Shown here: piece by piece, positions 54,888 through 63,072 of the stretch
How positions within the stretch are numbered: position 1 is the stretch's first letter
Layout of the letters: each line of letters opens with the position of its first letter
NCBI RefSeq assembly: GCF_024648825.1
Contig: NZ_JANBBE010000001.1
Location: 1,488,001-1,552,000 of the forward strand
Source of the DNA: Lentzea californiensis
GTDB lineage: Bacteria; Actinomycetota; Actinomycetes; Mycobacteriales; Pseudonocardiaceae
Reading direction: 5' to 3'
DNA length: 64,000 nt
Translations under genes and position numbers: made by a program
Notes under the pieces: generated by a model
What the model was told of the DNA's origin: nothing
The model's database searches: none
The model's input: the letters and a program-made list of their open reading frames with translations, nothing else

Positions 54888-55684
54888 CCGATCGAGCTGG
54901 GCTGGACGGTGTCGCAGGGTTGTCGGACATCCTCTTCGACGGTGCGGCGAGCTTCAGCCCTGCCTGGTTGAGCCGAGTGGACGGGATCGTGGTTCCGTTC
55001 GCGTCCCCCGCCCACATCGACCGCAGACTCGCCGGCGTGCTCTACGCGGGCGCGAAAGCGGTCCGGGTGGACCGGGGAGTGGCCGGACGGCTCGGCGAAG
55101 ATCACCGGAACGACGCGCTCGTGCCGGTGTCGCTGACGGATGCGGCTGCTCTAGCGGCTGCGACGTGGCGGGACACCGCCTTCGTGGTGGCACTGCCCGA
55201 CCTGACGGCGGCGCTGGTGGTCACCACCGATGGTTACTCGCTGCTCGGCGGCTCCCCTGCCTTCGTCCAGGGAGCCGTCGTCGGCGGAGGTGTCGATGAC
55301 GCCAGGGCTCGCTTCGGCCGTGTCGCCAAGAAGCTCGGCGGTGCGCTCCCCGGGATCGCGGCCCAGTACCCGCCCCTGCAACGGGTGTGGGTGACCGTGC
55401 ACGAGGTCGCACCCGGCTCGGCCGTGTCCGATCAGCTGGCCTTGATGACCGCGGTCGTCGCCGGCGAGATCTCGCCGCCTGCTTTCACCTCGAAGTGGAT
55501 GGACGCGTCGAGGCGGGAACAGCGCCAAGGCGAACGGGTGGGCGGCGCGCTGGGCGCCGCCCTGCACGACGTCTTCTTCGTCATCGAGGACTACGCGGCA
55601 CCGGACCTGTGGGAGCCCGGTGACCTGAACGACGAAGAACTGGTCACCAAGGTCCGCGAAGCTTTGGCTTTGCTGGACCTGTAG
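54884..55684 (+). CDS. Colicin D-type immunity protein with an extra N-terminal domain
   Basis: A 266-residue protein from GTG 54884, which overlaps the toxin TGA (GTGA). The last 85 residues (AVVAGEISPPAFTSKWMDAS, ALHDVFFVIEDYAAPDLWEP, DLNDEELVTKVREALALL) fit the bacterial colicin-like immunity family, normally about 90 residues alone. The first 170 residues (WLSRVDGIVVPFASPAHIDR, FVVALPDLTAALVVTTDGYS) form an extra domain with no family I recognise. It should bind and block the tRNase tip. The N-terminal part could serve a second toxin or localisation. Confidence 0.72.
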   Translation: MTDRAGLDGVAGLSDILFDGAASFSPAWLSRVDGIVVPFASPAHIDRRLAGVLYAGAKAVRVDRGVAGRLGEDHRNDALVPVSLTDAAALAAATWRDTAFVVALPDLTAALVVTTDGYSLLGGSPAFVQGAVVGGGVDDARARFGRVAKKLGGALPGIAAQYPPLQRVWVTVHEVAPGSAVSDQLALMTAVVAGEISPPAFTSKWMDASRREQRQGERVGGALGAALHDVFFVIEDYAAPDLWEPGDLNDEELVTKVREALALLDL

Positions 55685-55692
55685 GCCGAGTG

Positions 55693-55728
55693 CACCTGCG
55701 GGGTCGCGTCTCGCGGCCCCCGCAGGTG
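55693..55728 (+). terminator. Hairpin terminator after the immunity gene
   Basis: CACCTGCGGGG (55693-55703) pairs perfectly with CCCCGCAGGTG (55718-55728); TGTGTTG follows. It lies 8 bases after the stop. Confidence 0.75.
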
Positions 55729-55815
55729 TGTTGACGACCTCCCCGCTCGCCCGGCGGGAACGTTGAATCAGGCCGAACACTGACGCGCGAGGGTTCATCA
55801 CCTATCGTCGCGGAG

Positions 55816-56622
55816 GTGGACACGGATCGACGCCCGATGTACGTCGTGGGTGACGTGCACGGGCACCTCGCAGAACTGACCAGGGCCCTGCACGCCGCCG
55901 AGCTGTGCGACGAGGAAGGGCACTGGATCGGCGGCGAGGCCGAACTGTGGTTCCTCGGCGACTTCGTGGACCGCGGGCCCGACGGCGTGGGCGTGATCGA
56001 CATGGTCATGCGTCTCGGCGAGGAGGCGGCAGAGGCCGGTGGCACGGTCAGCTCGTTGATCGGCAACCACGAGGTGCTGCTGCTCGGCATGTACCGGTTC
56101 GGCGACGAGCAGGTGCCGGACAGCATGGGACCCCGGTCGTTCGCGCGCAGCTGGCTGCTCAACGGCGGGCTGCGCAGCGACCAGGACCGGCTGACCGACG
56201 AGCACGTCGAGTGGCTGACGAGCCGGCCGGCGCTGAAGCTGCGCGACGACCACCTTCTGATGCACTCCGACACGGTGGCCTACCTCGAATGGGGGGCCTC
56301 GATCGAAGAGGTCAACGAGGCCGTCCGGCACGTGCTCAAGGGCGACGACCTCGTCGACTGGTGGGAGTGCTGGCGCAAGATGACGACCCGGTACGCGTTC
56401 CGGGGTCCGCAGGGTCCCGAAATCGCGGACGAGCTGCTCGCGACCCTCGGCGGTACCACGATCGTGCACGGGCACAGCATCATCGCCGACCAGCTCGGGG
56501 TGCCGCCGGACCAGATCGACGGGCCCCTCGTCTACGCGGACGACAAGGTGCTGGCGATCGACGCCGGCCTCTACAGCGGCGGTCCGTGCCTGGTCGTGCC
56601 CTTGCCATACGCCGAGGCCTGA
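55816..56622 (+). CDS. Metallophosphoesterase (serine/threonine-phosphatase-like)
   Basis: A 268-residue calcineurin-like phosphoesterase. Metal-binding motifs are [40 protein letters not shown] and [13 protein letters not shown]. These are the GDxHG, GDxxDRG, GNHE and GHS blocks of PPP-type phosphatases and diadenosine tetraphosphatases. GTG 55816 ([11 protein letters not shown]) is used; ATG 55837 is an alternative. Substrate unknown. Confidence 0.9.
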   Translation: MDTDRRPMYVVGDVHGHLAELTRALHAAELCDEEGHWIGGEAELWFLGDFVDRGPDGVGVIDMVMRLGEEAAEAGGTVSSLIGNHEVLLLGMYRFGDEQVPDSMGPRSFARSWLLNGGLRSDQDRLTDEHVEWLTSRPALKLRDDHLLMHSDTVAYLEWGASIEEVNEAVRHVLKGDDLVDWWECWRKMTTRYAFRGPQGPEIADELLATLGGTTIVHGHSIIADQLGVPPDQIDGPLVYADDKVLAIDAGLYSGGPCLVVPLPYAEA

Positions 56623-56636
56623 CTACCGTCTGGGGG

Positions 56637-58235
56637 ATGACCTCCAGCTACTCCTCGGGCACGTCCGCCGCCCCGCTGCTGGGCGACACGATCCACGCGA
56701 ACCTCGCGGCGACCGTCGCGCGGTTCGGTGACCGTGAGGCACTTGTCGACAAAGCCACAGATCGACGTTGGACGTACGCGGAGCTCGCGCAGGAGGTCTC
56801 CCGGGCCGCCGCCGGGCTGCACGCGCTGGGCGTCCGCAAGGGCGACCGGGTCGGGATCTGGGCGCCGAACTGCGCCGAGTGGGTGTTCGTGCAGTACGCG
56901 ACGGCCCGGATCGGCGCGATCCTGGTCAACGTCAACCCGGCCTACCGGGTGAGCGAGCTGGAGTACGTGCTGAACCAGGCGGGCATCCACACGCTGGTGT
57001 CCGCCAGGTCGTTCAAGACGTCGGACTACGCGGCCATGGTCGAGGAGGTCCGGCCGCGCTGTCCCGAGCTGCGCCACGTCGTGTACGTCGACGATCCACA
57101 GTGGACCGGCGAGGAGGTCCCGGACGTCGAGCTGGACCGCGATGACCCGATCAACATCCAGTACACGTCCGGCACCACGGGCTTCCCCAAGGGCGCCACG
57201 CTCTCGCACCACAACATCCTCAACAATGGCTACTTCGTCGGCGAGCTGATCAACTACACCGAGCACGACCGCATCTGCGTGGTGCCGCCGTTCTACCACT
57301 GCTTCGGCATGGTCATGGGCAACCTCGCCGCCACCAGCCACGGCGCGTGCGTCGTGATCCCGGCACCCGCGTTCGACCCGGCGAAAACCCTTGCCGCCGT
57401 TCAGGAAGAGCGCTGCACGTCGTTGTACGGCGTGCCGACGATGTTCATCGCGATGCTCGACCTGATCGACGGCTACGACCTGAGCAGCCTGCGCACCGGC
57501 ATCATGGCGGGCTCGCCGTGCCCGGTCGAGGTGATGAAGCAGGTCGTCGAACGCATGGGCATGCGCGAGGTCTCGATCTGCTACGGCATGACCGAGACCT
57601 CCCCGGTGTCGACGCAGACGCGCGTGGACGACTCCCTCGACCGTCGCGTCGGGACGGTCGGCAGGGTCGGCCCGCACCTCGAGGTCAAGATCGTGGACCC
57701 GGACACGGGCCGCACGGTGCCGCGCGGCGAGCCGGGGGAGCTGTGCACGCGCGGCTACTCGGTGATGCTCGGCTACTGGAACGAGCCGGAGAAGACCGCC
57801 GAAGCCGTGGACAGCGCGGGCTGGATGCACACCGGCGATCTCGCTGTGATGGACGACGACGACTACGTGAACATCACCGGCCGCATCAAGGACATGGTCA
57901 TCCGCGGCGGCGAGAACATCTACCCGCGCGAGATCGAGGAGTTCCTCTACGCGCACCCCGACGTGCTCGACGCCCAGGTGGTCGGCGTGCCGGACACCCG
58001 GTACGGCGAGGAGCTGATGGCCTGGGTGCGCCTGCGCGAGGGCGTTCCGGGGCTGACCGCCGAGGCCGTCCGGGAGTTCTGCGCCGGCAAGCTCGCCCAC
58101 TACAAGATCCCGCGCTACGTGCACGTGGTGGACGAGTTCCCGATGACGGTCACCGGCAAGGTCCGCAAGGTGGAGATGCGGGCCAAGTCGGTGGAGCTGC
58201 TCGGTCTCGAAGACGGCACCGGCCACGCCCAGTGA
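56637..58235 (+). CDS. Acyl-CoA synthetase (FadD/AMP-binding)
   Basis: A 532-residue adenylate-forming ligase. The AMP-binding P-loop is [20 protein letters not shown], then [14 protein letters not shown], the hinge [40 protein letters not shown], and the catalytic Lys in [12 protein letters not shown]. It should activate a medium- or long-chain fatty acid to its CoA thioester. TGGGGG lies right before ATG 56637. There are no beta-oxidation genes beside it. Confidence 0.93.
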   Translation: MTSSYSSGTSAAPLLGDTIHANLAATVARFGDREALVDKATDRRWTYAELAQEVSRAAAGLHALGVRKGDRVGIWAPNCAEWVFVQYATARIGAILVNVNPAYRVSELEYVLNQAGIHTLVSARSFKTSDYAAMVEEVRPRCPELRHVVYVDDPQWTGEEVPDVELDRDDPINIQYTSGTTGFPKGATLSHHNILNNGYFVGELINYTEHDRICVVPPFYHCFGMVMGNLAATSHGACVVIPAPAFDPAKTLAAVQEERCTSLYGVPTMFIAMLDLIDGYDLSSLRTGIMAGSPCPVEVMKQVVERMGMREVSICYGMTETSPVSTQTRVDDSLDRRVGTVGRVGPHLEVKIVDPDTGRTVPRGEPGELCTRGYSVMLGYWNEPEKTAEAVDSAGWMHTGDLAVMDDDDYVNITGRIKDMVIRGGENIYPREIEEFLYAHPDVLDAQVVGVPDTRYGEELMAWVRLREGVPGLTAEAVREFCAGKLAHYKIPRYVHVVDEFPMTVTGKVRKVEMRAKSVELLGLEDGTGHAQ

Positions 58236-58314
58236 CCCCTACGTGACCGAAAAAGCCCTTGTCAGGGCGGTGTGACGGGCGCAGCATCGATGGATTCCGT
58301 CGAAGGAGGTGCGC

Positions 58315-58707
58315 ATGCTCACCGCCACCAGAACCACGACGATGCTGCCCGTGGAGGACGCCGAACGCGCCGGCCGCTTCTACGCGGACATGCTCGGCCT
58401 GAAGCCCGTCACCACGAACCCCGACGGCACGCGGATCTTCGCGCTCGGCCAGGGTGACGCGCTGGGACTGATGCCTGCGGAGAAGGGTGCGCAGACCGGG
58501 CACACGGTGCTGAGCTTCGAGGTGCCCGATCTGGAGGGCGAGATCGCGGAGCTCGAAGGCAGGGGCGTGCGCTTCGAGGACTACGACCTGCCCGACTTCA
58601 AGACCACGAACCACATCGCGGTCATGGGTACCGAGCGCGCGGCGTGGTTCCACGACACCGAGGGCAACGTCCTGTGCCTGCACGAGCTGGCGGACGGTGA
58701 AACCTGA
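58315..58707 (+). CDS. VOC-family (glyoxalase-like) protein
   Basis: A 130-residue protein with the start VEDAERAGRFYADMLGLKPV and a closing WFHDTEGNVLCLHELA, which fit the vicinal oxygen chelate fold. ATG 58315 is 8 bases after AAGGAGG. It is distinct from the VOC gene at 8160. The substrate is unknown. Confidence 0.85.
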   Translation: MLTATRTTTMLPVEDAERAGRFYADMLGLKPVTTNPDGTRIFALGQGDALGLMPAEKGAQTGHTVLSFEVPDLEGEIAELEGRGVRFEDYDLPDFKTTNHIAVMGTERAAWFHDTEGNVLCLHELADGET

Positions 58708-58713
58708 GGGCTC

Positions 58714-59088
58714 TTACGGGACCTCGATGATCTCCTTGCCCAGCGGCACCAGCGAGACCTTCACCAGCTTGAAGTTCGCGACGCCGAGCGGGATGCCGAT
58801 GATCGTCACGCACAGCGCGATGCCGGTGACGATGTGGCCGATCGCGAGCCAGAGCCCGGCGACGACGATCCAGATGACGTTGCCCAGCAGCGATCCGGTG
58901 CCGGCGCCCGGCTTGTCCACGACCTCGCGGCCGAACGGCCACAGGGCGTAGTTCGCGATGCGGAACGACGCGATGCCCCACGGGATCGTGATGATCAGGA
59001 TGCAGCAGATGACGCCGGCGACCGCGTAGCCGACGGCCATCCAGAAACCGGCGAGCACCAGCCAGATCACGTTCAGGATGAGGCGCAT
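58714..59088 (-). CDS. YccF-domain membrane protein
   Basis: A 124-residue protein with two YccF repeats: NVIWLVLAGFWMAVGYAVAG with ITIPWGIASFRIANYALWPF, and NVIWIVVAGLWLAIGHIVTG with IIGIPLGVANFKLVKVSLVP. It is all inner membrane and its function is unknown. M. tuberculosis Rv0870c occupies the same relative place between moaA and cspB. The stop is 6 bases from the VOC gene end. Confidence 0.9.
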   Translation of the reverse strand: MRLILNVIWLVLAGFWMAVGYAVAGVICCILIITIPWGIASFRIANYALWPFGREVVDKPGAGTGSLLGNVIWIVVAGLWLAIGHIVTGIALCVTIIGIPLGVANFKLVKVSLVPLGKEIIEVP

Positions 59089-59109
59089 GCCTCCATCTAA
59101 GCTCAAGCC

Positions 59110-60063
59110 ATGACTTGGGGTGTGATCGCAACGGGCGGAATCGCGCATGCCGTGACGGCCGACATGGTGAAGGCGGGGGTCACGGTGCTCGCGGTGTCCT
59201 CGCGCGACATCACGAAGGCCCAGAAGTTCGCTGAACACTTCGGCATCGAGCGTGCGTACGGCGACTACCACGACCTGCTCGCCGACCCGGACGTCGACAT
59301 CGTCTACGTCGCCACGCCGCACGGCCAGCACCACGAGGTCGTGCTCGCCGCGCTCGACGCCGGCAAGAACGTGCTGTGCGAGAAAGCCCTCGCGCTGACG
59401 GTCGCGCAGGCCGAGGAGATGGCCGAACGGGCGAGGACGAAGCAGCTGTTCCTCATGGAGGCCATGTGGACGCGCTTCAACCCGTTGATCCAGAAGATCG
59501 CGCAGGCCGTCGACGACGGTGAGATCGGTGACGTGCGGATGATCCGCGCGGACTTCGGGTTCCGGCACACCTTCGACGCGGCCGACCGCCTGTGGGCCAA
59601 GGAAGCGGGCGGTGGCTCGATCCTCGACCTCGGTGTCTACCCGGTCTCGCTCGCGCACCAAATCCTAGGCGTGCCAACGCACATCCACGCGCACGGCAGC
59701 ATCGCCCCGACCGGAGTGGACGCCGACGCCGGCATCCTGCTGGGTTACGAGGACGGCGCTCAGGCGTTGCTCAGCTGCTCACTGGCCGCGAACACCGGCA
59801 GCAGCGCCACCATCGTCGGCACCGAGGGACGCATCGACATCCCCGACGCGTTCTACAACCCCACCAAGGTGGTCATCAACGGCGTCGAGCACGAGATCGA
59901 GGACGGGGGTTACACGCACCAGATCCAGTCGGTCGAAGCCTTCGTCACGATGGGTTTCATCGAGCACTCCGACATGTCGTTGGACGACTCGCTGGAGATC
60001 ATCCGCATCCTCGAGACCGCGCTCGGCCAGCTCGGCGTCTCCTACGCGGACATCGTCAAGTAG
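59110..60063 (+). CDS. Gfo/Idh/MocA-family oxidoreductase
   Basis: A 317-residue NAD(P)-dependent dehydrogenase. The Rossmann start is TWGVIATGGIAHAVTADMVK; VDIVYVATPHGQHHEVVLAA and NVLCEKALALTVAQAEEMAE hold the EKP-like motif (here EKA, with Ala for Pro). GSILDLGVYPVSLAHQILG carries the catalytic-side Asp and Tyr. It probably acts on a sugar, polyol or trans-dihydrodiol. It is divergent from the YccF gene. Confidence 0.9.
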   Translation: MTWGVIATGGIAHAVTADMVKAGVTVLAVSSRDITKAQKFAEHFGIERAYGDYHDLLADPDVDIVYVATPHGQHHEVVLAALDAGKNVLCEKALALTVAQAEEMAERARTKQLFLMEAMWTRFNPLIQKIAQAVDDGEIGDVRMIRADFGFRHTFDAADRLWAKEAGGGSILDLGVYPVSLAHQILGVPTHIHAHGSIAPTGVDADAGILLGYEDGAQALLSCSLAANTGSSATIVGTEGRIDIPDAFYNPTKVVINGVEHEIEDGGYTHQIQSVEAFVTMGFIEHSDMSLDDSLEIIRILETALGQLGVSYADIVK

Positions 60064-60069
60064 TTCGAA

Positions 60070-60102
60070 GGCCCCTTGTTGCAGGAATTGCGACAAGGGG
60101 CC
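60070..60102. terminator. Bidirectional hairpin terminator
   Basis: GGCCCCTTGT (60070-60079) pairs perfectly with ACAAGGGGCC (60093-60102) between the convergent oxidoreductase and TetR genes. Confidence 0.75.
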
Positions 60103-60106
60103 GAAG

Positions 60107-60652
60107 TCAGGCGTCCATCGTCACCCTGGCGACCCTGACGACGGCGTCCATCGCGCCGTCCAGGTCGCCGCTCGGCATCAGCAGGTGGCTCAGCGCGAGC
60201 CGCACGGTCGTCTCCGCCGTGAACCGCACGTGCCGGCCGGGGAAGTGCCTGCTGAGGTGCTGTTCGACGACCTCGGTCGCGTGGAACAGGATCGGGTGGC
60301 CGCGGATCGTGATGAACGGCAGCAGGTCCTCGGCGTTCTGCCCGGTCAGCACGGCCGAGACCAGCCGGTCCTTCTCGGTCTGCTCGAAGGTGAAGCGGAA
60401 CGCCGACCGCATCGCCTCCCACGGGTCGGGGTTCTCCTGGAGCCGGGTCGCGATCCCGGTCAGGTACTCCTCCGTCTTGTGGACCGCGACGGCCTGGACG
60501 AGCCCCTCCTTGTTGCCGAACTCGTTGTAGACGGTCTGTCTGCTCACGCCGGCGCGGCCGGCGACCTCGATCATGCGCAACCCGTGGAAGCCTCGGGCGG
60601 CCAGCAGGTCGGCAGCCGCGTCCAGCAAGAGCTCGGTGATGTCGCTCACCAC
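60107..60652 (-). CDS. TetR-family transcriptional regulator
   Basis: A 181-residue repressor. The N-terminal helix-turn-helix is LLDAAADLLAARGFHGLRMI then EVAGRAGVSRQTVYNEFGNK. The C-terminal ligand-binding domain is helical. GTG 60652 follows AGGTG. A CTTTACA-N13-TGTAAAG palindrome in the 49-base gap to the divergent HAD gene is its likely operator, so it probably controls itself and that phosphatase. Confidence 0.92.
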   Translation of the reverse strand: MVSDITELLLDAAADLLAARGFHGLRMIEVAGRAGVSRQTVYNEFGNKEGLVQAVAVHKTEEYLTGIATRLQENPDPWEAMRSAFRFTFEQTEKDRLVSAVLTGQNAEDLLPFITIRGHPILFHATEVVEQHLSRHFPGRHVRFTAETTVRLALSHLLMPSGDLDGAMDAVVRVARVTMDA

Positions 60653-60657
60653 CTCAC

Positions 60658-60684
60658 CTTTACACAGTTATGGTTCTTGTAAAG
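60658..60684. promoter_or_regulatory. Probable TetR operator
   Basis: CTTTACA (60658-60664) and TGTAAAG (60678-60684) form a perfect 7-base inverted repeat with a 13-base spacer in the shared promoter region of the TetR and HAD genes. Confidence 0.65.
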
Positions 60685-60701
60685 ACGTAAAGTGAGGATC
60701 T

Positions 60702-61319
60702 GTGCCGTTCACCGTGGGTTTCGACCTGGACATGACCCTCATCGACCCGCGACCGGGAATGGCCGCCGTGATGAACGAGGTGGGCGCCCGCACCGGTTAC
60801 GCCCTCGACGGCGAGAAGTTCGCGTCGAACCTCGGCCCGCCCCTCGACATGATCTACCGCGACATGGGCGTGCCCGAGGAAGAGGTCCCGGACCTGATCT
60901 CGCTCTTCCGCGCGCTGTACCCGGAGGTCGTGATCCCGTCGACCGTCGCGCTGCCGGGAGCGGCGATGGCCCTGCAGTGCGTGCGGGAACTGGGCGGCAG
61001 CACCATGGTCGTCACCGGCAAGTACCGCAAGAACGCCGCGCTGCACCTCGAGGCGATGGGCTGGGAGGTCGACCACCTCTACGGCGAGCTGTGGGCGACG
61101 GGCAAGGCCGAGTCGCTCAAGCTGCACGGCGCCGCCGTGTACGTGGGTGATCACATGGGCGACATGCGTGGCGCGGCCGAGGCTGGAGCGCTGGGCGTCG
61201 GCGTCGTCACTGGGCCGTGCTCGCGTGCCGAGCTCACGGAAGCGGGCGCCGCGGTCGTGCTGGAGGACCTGCGCGAGTTCCCGGAGTGGCTCAGGACTTC
61301 TTCTGGCGTGCTTTCCTGA
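60702..61319 (+). CDS. HAD-family phosphatase (Gph-like)
   Basis: A 205-residue HAD hydrolase. The nucleophile motif is VGFDLDMTLIDPRPGM, motif II is MVVTGKYRKNAALHLEAMG and motif IV is VYVGDHMGDMRGAAEAGA. It should be a small-molecule phosphatase such as a phosphoglycolate-type enzyme. It is under the likely TetR operator and its 3' end overlaps the next leftward gene by 29 bases. Confidence 0.88.
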   Translation: MPFTVGFDLDMTLIDPRPGMAAVMNEVGARTGYALDGEKFASNLGPPLDMIYRDMGVPEEEVPDLISLFRALYPEVVIPSTVALPGAAMALQCVRELGGSTMVVTGKYRKNAALHLEAMGWEVDHLYGELWATGKAESLKLHGAAVYVGDHMGDMRGAAEAGALGVGVVTGPCSRAELTEAGAAVVLEDLREFPEWLRTSSGVLS

Positions 61320-61494
61320 CCACCGCGATGATGCCGAGCCCCAGCCCGATCGCGGGCAGGTAGGTGGCCGCGACGTTCAGCGCCACCGGCAGGTCGCTGT
61401 GGCCGGTGAGGAACAGCGCGAAGACCACGATGATCGCCAGTACGCCCACGGCGAACAGGCCGATGGCCAGCGGCATCAACTTCGGAGCGGTCAT
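61291..61494 (-). CDS. Small two-helix membrane protein
   Basis: A 67-residue protein with two hydrophobic helices (LMPLAIGLFAVGVLAIIVVF and VAATYLPAIGLGLGIIAVV) and a basic tail RKARQKKS inside. ATG 61494 is used; no clear ribosome site is seen. The family is not recognised. It overlaps the convergent HAD gene by 29 bases. Confidence 0.68.
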   Translation of the reverse strand: MTAPKLMPLAIGLFAVGVLAIIVVFALFLTGHSDLPVALNVAATYLPAIGLGLGIIAVVRKARQKKS

Positions 61495-61618
61495 AGAAGC
61501 AGGATAGTGCGCTAACGGAGGTGCCTTCCCCGAGGTCTTCTGGCTAGTCTGGTGGGACGCGTCCTGGGCACGCCCCCGGGCGCGTTCGTTGTGCAGAAGC
61601 AAGGGAATGGTGAGCGCG

Positions 61619-62008
61619 GTGCCGACCGGCAAGGTCAAGTGGTACGACACGGAGAAGGGCTTCGGATTCGTCACCCAGGACGGTGGCGAGGACGTCTACG
61701 TCCGCAAAGCCGCTCTGCCTGCCGGAGTCGAAGGCCTCAAGGCCGGCCAGCGCATCGAGTTCGGCATGGCGGAGGGCCGCCGCGGTCCGCAGGCGCTGTC
61801 CGTGCGCCTGGTCGACCCCGCGCCGTCCGTCGTGGAGGCGCGTCGCCGTCCCGCCGAGGAGCTGCACGGCCTGATCGAGGAAGTGATCAGGCTCCTCGAG
61901 AACAAGGTCCAGCCTGACCTGCGCCGGGGCCGCTACCCGTCCGACAAGAAGACCATGAAGCTCGTCGCCGAGGCCGTCCGCGTGGTGGCGCGGGACCTCG
62001 ATCCGTAA
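61619..62008 (+). CDS. cspB: Cold-shock domain protein with a conserved C-terminal extension
   Basis: A 129-residue protein. The cold-shock domain ([20 protein letters not shown] then [20 protein letters not shown]) has the RNP1 (GFGFV) and RNP2-like (DVYV) nucleic-acid-binding motifs. The last 55 residues ([40 protein letters not shown]) are typical of the long actinobacterial form, like Rv0871. GTG 61619 is chosen because the family starts at M-P-T-G-K; ATG 61607 or GTG 61610 would add a few residues. Confidence 0.9.
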   Translation: MPTGKVKWYDTEKGFGFVTQDGGEDVYVRKAALPAGVEGLKAGQRIEFGMAEGRRGPQALSVRLVDPAPSVVEARRRPAEELHGLIEEVIRLLENKVQPDLRRGRYPSDKKTMKLVAEAVRVVARDLDP

Positions 62009-62021
62009 AAGGATCAGCGTC

Positions 62022-62606
62022 ATGTCTGACGCTGACAGGATCGTCGAGTTCGTCTACGAGGTCGGCCAGCTCAAACGCCTGCCCAGAGCGGGGTGGCTCT
62101 TCGCCGGGGTGCAGAACCCCGAGTCGGTGGCCGCCCACTCGTTCCGGGTGGGCGTTCTGGCGTTCGCGATCGCCGTCCAGGAAGGCGCGAACCCCGACAG
62201 GGCGGCGACCCTGGGCCTCTTCCACGACGTGCCGGAGGCGCGCATCGGCGACATCCCGTACGTCGGCAAGCTCTACCTCGACGTCAAGATGCCGCCGGAA
62301 GCCGTGGCGCGCGACCAGGTCCAGCACCTGCCGGCGCCGCTGGCCGCGCACATCGAGGCACTCGTCGCCGAACACGAGTCCGCCAAGGGCTTCGACCACA
62401 CGCCCGAGGCGCGCTGCTCGCGTGACGCGGACAAGCTCGAGTTGTTGTTGCAGGCCAGGGAGTACCAGGCCGCAGGGGTCTCCAAGATGGAGCGCTTCAT
62501 CCAGACCATGCAGGAGTCGGTGGTCACCGACACCGGCAAGGCCCTGCTCGACTCCGCTCTGCGAATCGCTCCCAGCGAGTGGTGGGAGGCGTTCGGCAGG
62601 CGGTGA
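62022..62606 (+). CDS. HD-domain phosphohydrolase (YfbR/HDDC2-like)
   Basis: A 194-residue HD-domain protein. Metal ligands are seen in SVAAHSFRV, GLFHDVPEARIGDIPY and CSRDADKLELLLQAREY, the H...HD...D pattern of 5'-deoxynucleotidases. It should hydrolyse nucleoside monophosphates. Its stop TGA directly abuts the stop of the convergent DUF2771 gene (TGATCA). Confidence 0.9.
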   Translation: MSDADRIVEFVYEVGQLKRLPRAGWLFAGVQNPESVAAHSFRVGVLAFAIAVQEGANPDRAATLGLFHDVPEARIGDIPYVGKLYLDVKMPPEAVARDQVQHLPAPLAAHIEALVAEHESAKGFDHTPEARCSRDADKLELLLQAREYQAAGVSKMERFIQTMQESVVTDTGKALLDSALRIAPSEWWEAFGRR

Positions 62607-63062
62607 TCAGCGAGTGACGTCGACGACCCACGAACCGCGCATGAGCGGCTGGCCGGTCTCCAGCACCGCGCCGGCCGCCTCGTGCACCTCGATGCGCAGC
62701 AACTGGTCCGAGTCGTTCGGCACGGCCAGCGTGTACGTGTAGTCGTCGCCCTTGCCGAGCAACGGCGACGAGCAGCCCTCCTGCACGCGCGCGGCGTTCT
62801 CGTACACGCACACGACCTCCCAGAGGCCGCTCGCGAGCTGACCGTCCACCGAGATCTGCACGACCTTGCCCGCCGGCACCTTCAACGCGCCGGGCGGGTT
62901 CTTCTCGGCGCAGTTGGAGCCCTCGACGTCGCAGTAGATCGTCGGCTCGAGGCGGATGGTCTTGCCGTTCGCGTAGAAGGTGACCTCGGGGTCGTGCTGC
63001 TGCAGGGAGCAGCCGGACAGCACGAGAACACTGGCAGCCATCACAGAAGCAAGTCGACGCAC
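62607..63062 (-). CDS. DUF2771-like lipoprotein
   Basis: A 151-residue lipoprotein with the signal MRRLASVMAASVLVLSGC. The mature part has Cys in PTIYCDVEGSNCAEKNPPG, WEVVCVYENAARV and QEGCSSPLLG, so disulfides are likely. It fits the DUF2771 family; the M. tuberculosis homologue, as I recall it, is Rv0875c, next to an MFS gene as here. Function unknown. Confidence 0.82.
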   Translation of the reverse strand: MRRLASVMAASVLVLSGCSLQQHDPEVTFYANGKTIRLEPTIYCDVEGSNCAEKNPPGALKVPAGKVVQISVDGQLASGLWEVVCVYENAARVQEGCSSPLLGKGDDYTYTLAVPNDSDQLLRIEVHEAAGAVLETGQPLMRGSWVVDVTR

Positions 63063-63072
63063 GTCAGGCAGC

